From assembly GCF_014077005.1 (NCBI RefSeq), contig NZ_JACGVC010000050.1:124001-188000 (forward strand): DNA of 64,000 nt, given 5' to 3'. Below the pieces are notes generated by a model, which saw only the letters and a list, made by a program, of their open reading frames with translations, was not told the origin of the DNA and did no database searches. The position numbers were made by a program, and so were the translations under genes. Source of the stretch: Colwellia sp. MB3u-45 (lineage in GTDB: Bacteria; Pseudomonadota; Gammaproteobacteria; Enterobacterales; Alteromonadaceae). Shown here piece after piece: positions 9,656 to 17,531 of this stretch (position 1 is its first letter; the number at the start of each line of letters is the position of its first letter).

Positions 9656-12600
9656 TTAGAAGGTATATTTAACACCAATCTTCATAGACCATGTAGACTC
9701 ACGATCTTGGAATCTAGCAGGTGACTCTCCTGCAGAAATATTTGCACTTTCGTACACGTATTGACCGCCATCATTAATGCTGTAATCAAGTAATTCTGTT
9801 GCAGATTGACCAAATGGTAATTGGTAAACGCGTGCAGCACCTTCATCAAAAATAGCTAATGCGTTTTTAATATCAACATAGAACAAACCTTTATGCCCAG
9901 TTAAGAAACCTGGAATTTCTTGTTCAAAGCGTAAATCCATCGTCGTTGTCCAAGGCGCTGTATAAGCATTCTTGTCAAGATAACCACCATCAGAGCTAAT
10001 ACCCGCTGTTGCTAACTCGGCCATAATTTCGTCGTAGCTTAAGCCATTATCAAAATCGACAGCACCGTCACTAGCACCCGTTGGAATATAAGGTAAGTTA
10101 GCGGTAGTAAGATCTAAGTTGCCTGACAAACCGTCACTGTCGTTATAACCTAACAAGTAACTAAATGGTCTACCTGATTTACGCTCCCAAAACATATGCA
10201 TACCTGTGTTATAACCTTCAAACATTTCAGTATTATATGAAAGGTTGAACGTTAAACGATGCTTAACTTGGTAGGCTGATGTACCAATAGTAGGATTCTC
10301 AGGATCAACAACCGGGTTAAAGTTATATGCTGTATTTGATGAAGTACCAGTAGCATCTACACGATTACGAATAGTTGAATGAGTATATGAGAAGTTAGCT
10401 TTAAAACCGCTCTGCCAGTTCTTTGCAATGCTCAATGTTTCAATTATCGTATGACCACCAGACGTATTAGTCAATAACACATCACGAGCTTCTCTATCAG
10501 CATTAGCAAAAGTATAAATTGGGCGGCCTTCAACAGTTAGACCACCATTTCCTTTTGAGGTATCTAAAGTACGAGAAAGATCAGACCAAGCCATGTCTTT
10601 CTGGATATTTTTATAAAGTACTTCACCACTTATGCGCCAATCATCACCTAAACCTATGTCACTTAAATTAGCAACATAATCTGCAGCTAAGCTGTATTGC
10701 CATGTAGTAGGGATTTCGAAGTTTGGATCAATAGCATCAATATTAGAGTTTGGTCCACCTAACTCAGATTGAGCAATTTGGTCTTGCGCAGTTTGTGGTA
10801 TGCCACTTGGATCAGCATCTTGCAAAAATGCTGCGCTGCTACTGCGATATAATGCGATTCTAGAACCGTCATTACTGAACGCATTTGAGATGAATACATT
10901 GGGACGGCCACCACTAAATAGACCAGCGCCACCACGGATAGTCAACTCATCAGTTGCGCTCCAAGTAAAGCCAAAACGTGGTAAAATGATGTCTAAGCCG
11001 TCAAGGTTTTCATTATTGGCATAAGCATAGCGATCGAAGAAGCTTTCATTAAAGTTTGGTGCATCATCATTCACCGTTGATTCATAACGTAAACCATAAG
11101 TTACGTTAAGTGAATCATTTACATCCCAACTATCTTCAATATAAAAAGCGTGATTTTCAAGCGCAAACTCAGCGGCTGCATCATCACGGTTTAAGCTCGG
11201 GTTATTTTGATATTCAAAAAATCCTGCATTGCCAGCTTCAAAGTCATCAATGCTATCAAAATACCAAGAACCTAAATAATGCTGCATGAAAAGGTTATAA
11301 ACATCTACTTTTTCGTATTCCCAACCAAATGAAATCGCATGATCTTCATACAAATAATCACCACTGATACGAACTTGTAAGGTCTCATTGGTTAACTGGT
11401 TTGCGTGGCGACTGTCATCAGCGCCCAACATAATTTCGCCGCCATTAACGGTGTCAATTTTAACTTCACCAAATTCATAGCCACCTAGTGATACTTGACC
11501 GTTAATAGATTCTTTTTTCGATACCTTAACTTCTGTTGAAAATTCTTGAGTCCAGTTTGAAAATACTTGAGCAACATAAGTGTCAAACTCGTTAGAGCGA
11601 TTATACCAATGAGAAGATAAATACAAGTCATCAGAGTTACCACTACCCTGATTACCGGCGCTATTACTAGAGCCATGCGCATAGGTAAAAGTCGCACGAT
11701 GATCTTCATTAATATTCCAATCTAACTTCAATGAATATTTTTCATCTTCTAGTGGAATAGAGTTATCCCAACTACCGGCATCATAACCATATTTACTTTT
11801 AGCAATATTGACCACACGATCAACTTCTGCTTGCGACACTTGGCTAACTTTGTTGGCTACATTTGCATCTGACGGGCCTTTGTCTACCGAACTGGGTGAT
11901 TCAAAAGTTTCGTATGACGCGAAGAAGAAGAGTTTGTCTTTAATAATTGGACCGCCGAAAGTTGCACCCCAAGTCTCTTCATCAAATTTTAAAGCAATTT
12001 TATCGCCATCATCTGTTTCAGGTGTTCCTGCCCAAGCATCTTTAGCTTGCTCAATAAACATAGAACCATGAAACTCGTTAGTACCCGATTTAGTTACTAC
12101 GCTAACTTTACCACCTGAAAAACCACCTTCTTTAGCGGTAAATGGCGCAATAGCAACACTAATTTGAGCAATTGAATCAAAAGCAATAGGAGAACGCTCT
12201 GTAGGGTAACCGTTACCGGCTAAACCAAAGTCATCGTTAAGGTTCACACCGTCAACCGCTAAACTGTTATATTTAGGGTTACTACCTGCTAAAGATAAGC
12301 TATTGCCATCATTACTAACAACAGCCATTGGATTTTGTCGAACAATATCTTTTAAATCACGGTTAAATGCGGCTGATTTAGTTAAAGCATCACCACTAAA
12401 GACACTTGATGAGCCTTTTGACGGGTCAAAAAATGTTGAAGAACCTGTTACCGCAATACGCTCAATATTAGTATCTTCTAATACTTCACTGATTCGAAAT
12501 ACATCACCTAAAGTAATGTAAATACCTTTAAGTGTTTTATCTGCATAAATATCAGAGTCGATCGTGACGGTGTATGGACCACCAACACGTAAACCTTGTG

Positions 12601-12817
12601 CAGAAAAATTACCTGTGTCGTTAACTTTTAAAGTTTTACGAGTACCTGAAGGTTCGTGAACAATAGTAATAGTAGCATCAGTAACAACACTGCCATTGTT
12701 GGTTAGAATGTTACCGCGCATTGACGATGACGTATCATCAGCCATGGCCGATGTTGACAATCCAAACGCAAGTACAATTGCGCCAGTAATCCTTGAGAGA
12801 CGATGATTTTTCATCAT
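9656..12817 (-). CDS. Oar-like TonB-dependent receptor with carboxypeptidase-regulatory-like domain
   Basis: A 1053-residue outer-membrane receptor. A signal peptide ends near STSAMA-DD. It is followed by a carboxypeptidase regulatory-like beta-sandwich (RGNILTNNGSVVTDATITI), a plug domain (KDIVRQNPMAVVSNDGN to GGFSGGKVSVVTKSGTNEFHG), and a long barrel ending in KIGVKYTF. The start has AAGGAATAAT directly upstream. Oar-type receptors take up large or peptide-like substrates in several marine bacteria. Here the neighbours (RutR-like regulator, secreted nuclease-fold protein, alkaline phosphatase) suggest nucleic-acid breakdown products (inference). It is transcribed away from the regulator. 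Confidence 0.9.
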   Translation of the reverse strand: MMKNHRLSRITGAIVLAFGLSTSAMADDTSSSMRGNILTNNGSVVTDATITIVHEPSGTRKTLKVNDTGNFSAQGLRVGGPYTVTIDSDIYADKTLKGIYITLGDVFRISEVLEDTNIERIAVTGSSTFFDPSKGSSSVFSGDALTKSAAFNRDLKDIVRQNPMAVVSNDGNSLSLAGSNPKYNSLAVDGVNLNDDFGLAGNGYPTERSPIAFDSIAQISVAIAPFTAKEGGFSGGKVSVVTKSGTNEFHGSMFIEQAKDAWAGTPETDDGDKIALKFDEETWGATFGGPIIKDKLFFFASYETFESPSSVDKGPSDANVANKVSQVSQAEVDRVVNIAKSKYGYDAGSWDNSIPLEDEKYSLKLDWNINEDHRATFTYAHGSSNSAGNQGSGNSDDLYLSSHWYNRSNEFDTYVAQVFSNWTQEFSTEVKVSKKESINGQVSLGGYEFGEVKIDTVNGGEIMLGADDSRHANQLTNETLQVRISGDYLYEDHAISFGWEYEKVDVYNLFMQHYLGSWYFDSIDDFEAGNAGFFEYQNNPSLNRDDAAAEFALENHAFYIEDSWDVNDSLNVTYGLRYESTVNDDAPNFNESFFDRYAYANNENLDGLDIILPRFGFTWSATDELTIRGGAGLFSGGRPNVFISNAFSNDGSRIALYRSSSAAFLQDADPSGIPQTAQDQIAQSELGGPNSNIDAIDPNFEIPTTWQYSLAADYVANLSDIGLGDDWRISGEVLYKNIQKDMAWSDLSRTLDTSKGNGGLTVEGRPIYTFANADREARDVLLTNTSGGHTIIETLSIAKNWQSGFKANFSYTHSTIRNRVDATGTSSNTAYNFNPVVDPENPTIGTSAYQVKHRLTFNLSYNTEMFEGYNTGMHMFWERKSGRPFSYLLGYNDSDGLSGNLDLTTANLPYIPTGASDGAVDFDNGLSYDEIMAELATAGISSDGGYLDKNAYTAPWTTTMDLRFEQEIPGFLTGHKGLFYVDIKNALAIFDEGAARVYQLPFGQSATELLDYSINDGGQYVYESANISAGESPARFQDRESTWSMKIGVKYTF

Positions 12818-13138
12818 ATTATTCCTTGGTATAAGTTAAATTTTTATTTGTTAAGTGTTTTATGTAAGTTTTACTGAGCTAATTTTAAGCTCTTTATTAT
12901 TTTTTAGTGCTATCTCGGTGAAATTAAAACAGAGTTTTCTTACATTATCATTACAAAATTTTACAGGTCACCTGCTGAGAATTTACATTTTTTAACTTCA
13001 CAAAACAGCAAAACAAAGCGAATGCGCTTAAAGCTATAAATAACAACAGCCTAACCTTGTTTTTAAAACATGACTAAAAATAGCTTATAACTATAGTCAC
13101 ATTAAAACAGATTAACTATAACAAAAAATGATAAAAAC

Positions 13139-13152
13139 AAACCATTTGGTCA
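13139..13152. promoter_or_regulatory. Partial RutR-type operator
   Basis: AAACCATTTGGTCA has a perfect right arm (TGGTCA, plus one A) and four of six matching bases in the left arm. It lies roughly midway between the receptor and regulator starts, so it could serve either promoter or be an accessory site. Confidence 0.5.
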
Positions 13153-13171
13153 AGATAAAATAAAGTATGAT

Positions 13172-13211
13172 TTTATCTAAGTTAATAAAGGCCTGTATTA
13201 ACTTAGATAAA
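13172..13211. repeat. Perfect 16-bp inverted repeat with an extra arm copy
   Basis: TTTATCTAAGTTAATA and its exact reverse complement are separated by 8 nt (AAGGCCTG). The first 11 bases of the arm (TTTATCTAAGT) recur at 13227-13237. Three copies of the same word within 70 bp look more like protein-binding sites than a terminator; no T-tract follows the stem. Confidence 0.65.
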
Positions 13212-13319
13212 TTAACCATAGGTAAATTTATCTAAGTCAACTATTTTTAAAAATATCAAAAAATGCTGATGAAAGAAGACCAAACTTATTAAACAGTGTC
13301 TTAACACTATATTTAAACT

Positions 13320-13333
13320 AAACTGGCCAGTTT
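13320..13333. promoter_or_regulatory. 14-bp perfect palindrome AAACTGGCCAGTTT
   Basis: A perfect even-symmetry palindrome lies 177 bp upstream of the RutR-like gene. It differs from the TGACCA-type sites and is of a form used by dimeric repressors. The cognate factor is unknown. Confidence 0.45.
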
Positions 13334-13510
13334 TTAACTCCTCAGCATGAGTTTATTGATATATGTACCAGATTAACTCCGTAAAATTTTTAACAATTTT
13401 ACCAGTGTTAATAGTAATTTTTATTGGCTGAGCATAAGCTAACAACTGTAATATTGACCTAATAAAATAGTGTTAATGACTATAAAAATATAAACAGAAA
13501 GGTTATTCGC

Positions 13511-14143
13511 GTGAACAACAATACCAGCAATGAAAAGCAAGGAAGTATTCGGGCCCGAAGTGAAGCTATTATTTTAGCGGCGGCCCAAAAAGAGTTTATT
13601 CTCCAAGGTTTTAAAGGTGCTACCGTTCAATCTATTGCCGATAGCGCGAATCTGCCTAAAGCAAACGTATTATATTATTTCAAAAATAAAGAAAATATTT
13701 ATCATGCGGTATTACAGTTAACCTTAGATACCTGGGATCAAGGTATTGGTGAACTTGATATTAACGACGGTCCTGTTGTGGCGATTGAAAAATTTATTGC
13801 TTCGAAAGTAAAAATGTCTTTTGAACACCCTCAGGCATCAAAAATTTATGCCATGGAAATCATACAAGGGGCGTTGCATTTAAAAGAGTTTTCTCGCACT
13901 TATTTACGCCAATGGGTAAGAGAAAAAGCTAAAGTATTTCAAGTGTGGATAGATAGCGGTGAAATGAAAAATGTTGATCCGGTAAAACTTATTTTCTTAA
14001 TTTGGTCTTCAACTCAACATTATGCTGATTTTGAACAACAAATATTAACCATTATGAATCGTGCCGATTACGAAGAAGACGATGTAACCCAAGTAACCGA
14101 GTTTTTAACTGATTTTATATTACGGGGTTGCGGCCTAAAATAG
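13511..14143 (+). CDS. RutR-like TetR-family regulator
   Basis: A 210-residue one-component repressor. The N-terminal HTH (VQSIADSANLPKANVLYYFKNKENIY) covers residues 35-62. The C-terminal ligand domain shares with E. coli RutR, as I remember it, the segments HPQAS, ME..QGA and especially LIFLIWSSTQHYADFEQQ. RutR senses uracil and thymine and binds TTGACCA-N2-TGGTCAA. Matching sites occur upstream of cdd, deoB/udk and in its own upstream region. It starts at GTG 13511 with AGAAAGG upstream. It is probably co-transcribed with the next gene, whose ribosome-binding site overlaps its stop. The rut pyrimidine-degradation genes are not in this window. Confidence 0.88.
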   Translation: MNNNTSNEKQGSIRARSEAIILAAAQKEFILQGFKGATVQSIADSANLPKANVLYYFKNKENIYHAVLQLTLDTWDQGIGELDINDGPVVAIEKFIASKVKMSFEHPQASKIYAMEIIQGALHLKEFSRTYLRQWVREKAKVFQVWIDSGEMKNVDPVKLIFLIWSSTQHYADFEQQILTIMNRADYEEDDVTQVTEFLTDFILRGCGLK

Positions 14144-14151
14144 GAATTTAT

Positions 14152-15372
14152 ATGCGAGTATTAAGCTATTTACTGACAACTACCTTGTTAGTCTATTCAG
14201 GTATTGCTATGTCACAAACGTCAAATAGTTCAAGTCCAACCTCAAGCTTACGCATTGCTACTTTCAATGTCAGCATGGAAGCATTAAATTACTTACCTGC
14301 AAAATTAGGTAAAGAACAAAAGCCGACAGGAAATGAGTTAGCCGTAGCGTTAGTAGAAAATCATCAGCAAATTAAAAATATTGCTGAAATTATTCAACGC
14401 GTAAATCCTGATATTATTTTATTGAATGAATTTGACGGTAATGACCCTAAACATCAATCACTAAAACGCTTTTTAAGCAATTATCTAGCAAAAAGTCAGC
14501 AAGGTCACACGGCGGTTAACTACCCCTATTTTTATCAAGGCCCAGTTAATACGGGTGTTGCTTCTGGTGATGACTTAAATAACGACAACAAAGTAGGTGA
14601 ATTACCCAATGATGCCTATGGTTATGGGCTTTTTTCAGGGCATTTCGCCATGGCATTGTTATCTAAATATCCTATTGTTGAAGAGAAAATCAGAACCTTT
14701 CAACTGTTTAAATGGCGCGATATGCCAAACGCCTTAATACCCGTAAATCCTGACTCAAAAACACCTTGGTATAATGAACAAGCCTGGAGTAATTTTAGAT
14801 TATCATCTAAATCTCACTGGGATATACCACTGAACGTCAATGGTAATGAAGTTCACATTTTGGCAAGCCATCCTACCCCACCAGTATTTGATGGGCCAGA
14901 AGATAGAAACGGTAAACGAAACTTTGATGAAATACGTTTTTGGACTGATTACCTAACCCCGAGTGCTGCCAGTTATATTTATGACGACAATAAGCACTTT
15001 GGTGGTTTAGCTCAAGATAAAGCTTTTGTTATATTAGGTGATTTAAATGCCGATGCTATAGAGGGCAGTGCAATAAAGTCGGGCATTGATCGCTTAATCA
15101 ATCATCCCCGTGTTATTGATGCCAAGCCAAGTAGCGAAGGTGGAAAGTTACAGCGAAATAATAATGCCAATGCAAAATATCACACGGCATTTTGGGGCAT
15201 GCGAGCTGATTATGTTTTGCCTGCAAAAGCACAATTTAACGTACTTGGCTCAGGTATATTTTGGCCAAAAGAAAATGAAGCTGAGTTTCGTTTAATTAAA
15301 GACCGTGCTGCCTCGTCAGATCACCGACTTGTTTGGGTGGACCTAGCGTTTAAAAATCCAATTAATAAATAA
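14152..15372 (+). CDS. Secreted endonuclease/exonuclease/phosphatase-family protein
   Basis: A 406-residue EEP-fold metal-dependent phosphoesterase with an N-terminal signal peptide (MRVLSYLLTTTLLVYSGIAMSQ), so it acts in the periplasm or outside. Catalytic motifs are NEFDG near residue 93, ILGDLNADA near residue 300, and the C-terminal SSDHRLVW. The fold includes DNases, nucleotidases and phosphodiesterases; the exact substrate is not determined. A nuclease or nucleotide-phosphodiesterase role fits the nucleoside locus (inference). Start ATG 14152 has AGGAA overlapping the regulator stop; an in-frame TTG at 14128 is less likely. Confidence 0.85.
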   Translation: MRVLSYLLTTTLLVYSGIAMSQTSNSSSPTSSLRIATFNVSMEALNYLPAKLGKEQKPTGNELAVALVENHQQIKNIAEIIQRVNPDIILLNEFDGNDPKHQSLKRFLSNYLAKSQQGHTAVNYPYFYQGPVNTGVASGDDLNNDNKVGELPNDAYGYGLFSGHFAMALLSKYPIVEEKIRTFQLFKWRDMPNALIPVNPDSKTPWYNEQAWSNFRLSSKSHWDIPLNVNGNEVHILASHPTPPVFDGPEDRNGKRNFDEIRFWTDYLTPSAASYIYDDNKHFGGLAQDKAFVILGDLNADAIEGSAIKSGIDRLINHPRVIDAKPSSEGGKLQRNNNANAKYHTAFWGMRADYVLPAKAQFNVLGSGIFWPKENEAEFRLIKDRAASSDHRLVWVDLAFKNPINK

Positions 15373-15388
15373 CTGTTCTATATCAACC

Positions 15389-15425
15389 GAGTTAAATTCG
15401 ACAGAGTTAAATTCAACAGAGTTAA
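15389..15425 (+). repeat. 15-bp direct repeat (2.5 copies) upstream of alkaline phosphatase
   Basis: GAGTTAAATTCGACA, GAGTTAAATTCAACA and GAGTTAA are consecutive with exact 15-bp spacing. They sit 40-75 bp upstream of the phosphatase start. This may be slippage or a direct-repeat binding site; it does not match the 11-bp spacing of Pho boxes. Confidence 0.6.
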
Positions 15426-15463
15426 GCAGTTATATTTACCAATAATATTTAACGGAAATCAAT

Positions 15464-16894
15464 ATGAAAAAATTCATTCCAACCTTATTAACCAGCTTGA
15501 TGATCTTGTCTTGTGGTCAGCTACAAGCATCTGATGATGCTAAAACAAGCACTATTGCAGACAGTAGCCCGAAAAATATCATTATGATTATTGGTGATGG
15601 TATGGGCCCAGCATATACCAGTGCCTATCGCTATTTTCATGACGACCCTAATACAGCTGAAATAGAACAAACAGTTTTTGACCGTCACTTTGTCGGTAAT
15701 AGCAGTACCTATCCAGCTGCTGAGTCAGGTTACATTACCGACTCAGCCGCTAGCGCTACCGCATTATCAACCGGTATTAAAAGCTATAATGGCGCTATCG
15801 GCGTCAATGTTAACAAACAGCCCGTTGAAACCGTTTTGGAATATGCCAAACAAAGTGGCAAAAAAACCGGTGTTGTGCTTACCTTGCAAATTAATCACGC
15901 CACCCCTGCGGCTTATTTAGCTCATAATGTTCATCGCTATAATTACAATGCTATTGCCGACAGTTACATTGATGATGGCATCAAAGCCGACTTATATTTT
16001 GGTGGTGGCTGGAAATACTTTATTCGTGAAGATAGAAATATTGTTGATGAGTTTATAGAATCAGGTTTCCACTACATTGATAAATATAGTGAAATAAGCA
16101 CTATCCCAGCAAATAAACCCGTACTAGGTTTATTTGCTAAAACTGGTTTACCTTGGGCCTTGGATGATACTAACAAGTACCGTTTATCCATGATGACACA
16201 AGCGGCAACAAAGCAATTAGAAAATGATAACGGCTTCTTCATGTTAATTGAAGGTAGCCGAATTGACTATGGCGGACACGCTCGAGATATTGCCGCCGCT
16301 ATGCATGAAATGGACGATTTAGCCAAAACCTTAGAATACCTTGAAACTTATGTTAAAGAACATCCAGATACCTTAGTGGTGATCACAGCCGATCATAGTA
16401 CTGGTGGCTTAAGTATTGGTAAAAAAACTGAACGCTCTAACGCTAATATCAACAGTAAATATTTATGGAAGCCAGAATTTTTACGTAGCATGACCATGTC
16501 ACCAGAAACAATAGCAAAACGTTTTATGGATAAGGAATTATCTCTGACACAACTGGGTGAGTTGCTGTCATTTAAAATAACAGCTGCAGATATGGAAAAT
16601 TTACAACAAGCTAAACTTGCTGATCACCAAGTTGTTAAGCAATTTAAATTATTAGCTGCTGATGTAAAAAAAGCTAAAAGAAAGCCTAGACCATACCAGT
16701 CTGTACTTAATGTTATCACCAAAATTATTGATATAAAAACCAACACAGGTTGGGGATCAATTAGTCCTTCAGGTACCCATACCGGTATCGATGTGCCTGT
16801 ATTTGCCTTTGGCAAAGGCAGTGAAATGTTTTCAGGTTTTCAAGACAACACTGACATTGCCAAGAAAATTTTCACCCTATTAGGTAAAAAATAA
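15464..16894 (+). CDS. Exported alkaline phosphatase
   Basis: A 476-residue phosphomonoesterase of the PhoA superfamily, exported by an N-terminal signal. The segment MILSCG is a possible but weak lipobox. Metal and catalytic motifs are IGDGMGPAY (about residue 44), ITDSAASATA with nucleophile Ser near 94, EGSRIDYGGHARD, VVITADHSTGG and SPSGTHTGIDVPV. It lies 91 bp after the EEP-fold gene and could dephosphorylate nucleotides released by it, giving nucleosides for import. The start has AACGGAAATC upstream, and a strong terminator follows. Confidence 0.92.
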   Translation: MKKFIPTLLTSLMILSCGQLQASDDAKTSTIADSSPKNIIMIIGDGMGPAYTSAYRYFHDDPNTAEIEQTVFDRHFVGNSSTYPAAESGYITDSAASATALSTGIKSYNGAIGVNVNKQPVETVLEYAKQSGKKTGVVLTLQINHATPAAYLAHNVHRYNYNAIADSYIDDGIKADLYFGGGWKYFIREDRNIVDEFIESGFHYIDKYSEISTIPANKPVLGLFAKTGLPWALDDTNKYRLSMMTQAATKQLENDNGFFMLIEGSRIDYGGHARDIAAAMHEMDDLAKTLEYLETYVKEHPDTLVVITADHSTGGLSIGKKTERSNANINSKYLWKPEFLRSMTMSPETIAKRFMDKELSLTQLGELLSFKITAADMENLQQAKLADHQVVKQFKLLAADVKKAKRKPRPYQSVLNVITKIIDIKTNTGWGSISPSGTHTGIDVPVFAFGKGSEMFSGFQDNTDIAKKIFTLLGKK

Positions 16895-16927
16895 AACTTC
16901 GTTATACCTACAGAAATAGTAAAACAA

Positions 16928-16982
16928 AGCAAAAGGCCGAGTAGTTTATAAATTATTTATAACTTGCTCGGCCTTTTGCTTT
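16928..16982 (+). terminator. Very strong bidirectional-type terminator
   Basis: AGCAAAAGGCCGAG pairs perfectly with CTCGGCCTTTTGCT, and the intervening A+T-rich bases also pair, giving a stem of more than 20 bp. It ends the alkaline phosphatase transcript. Confidence 0.9.
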
Positions 16983-17531
16983 ACTCTGTCCTGAAATGTG
17001 TTTTACCTGCAAGCGTATATTAGAACCTGTTGTGTAGACATGTCATAAAAAATGAGAATCGCGTCACGAGGTGAGAAAAATTAACATCATATGTGACTAC
17101 GAATAATGTTTGAGACTACTAATCACTAAATTAGATTAACTGCTAATGATCACTTTTGCCACATAGAAGACCTAATTCACGCGTAAATTTATCTCCATAA
17201 ATAGTCCGATCTGCTACTACAGGCCGCGTTCAGAATGAATTTATAACGCTAATTAATTGCGTGTAAAAATCGTTAGCTATTGGTTGTTCTTTAGGTCAAC
17301 TGATCGCTAACAGATGACCTAGATGAGTTAATTTTAATTACTCCTTTTTCTTGCAAGCGCTACTCTCAATCTAATGTCTGCTACATGCTGGGATAGATGA
17401 CATTAGCATATATTTCCTAAGGCGCTTTCGTCCACAATATTACTATTAGGCTAACATCCACTGTATCGGTTAAAATGCCCCTTATAGATGGTGACTGAGT
17501 CATCTATGGCGAAACAAAAAGGTAAAAAGAA
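16983..17531. other. Non-coding gap with several inverted repeats
   Basis: No gene is seen in this 549-bp stretch. It contains TAGGTCA/TGACCTA arms (17292-17298 and 17315-17321), CTAATGTC/GACATTAG arms (17371-17378 and 17399-17406), and ATAGATG/CATCTAT arms (17484-17507). All are upstream of the monooxygenase gene and may include its operators. Confidence 0.5.

Larger units (their letters stand above)
12818..13510. other. Long divergent regulatory region between receptor and RutR-like gene
   Basis: This 693-bp, very A+T-rich region separates the minus-strand receptor from the plus-strand regulator and contains no convincing gene. It holds a partial RutR-type site (13139), a perfect 16-bp inverted repeat (13172-13211) with a third copy of one arm at 13227, and a 14-bp palindrome (13320-13333). 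These are listed separately. Confidence 0.7.
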
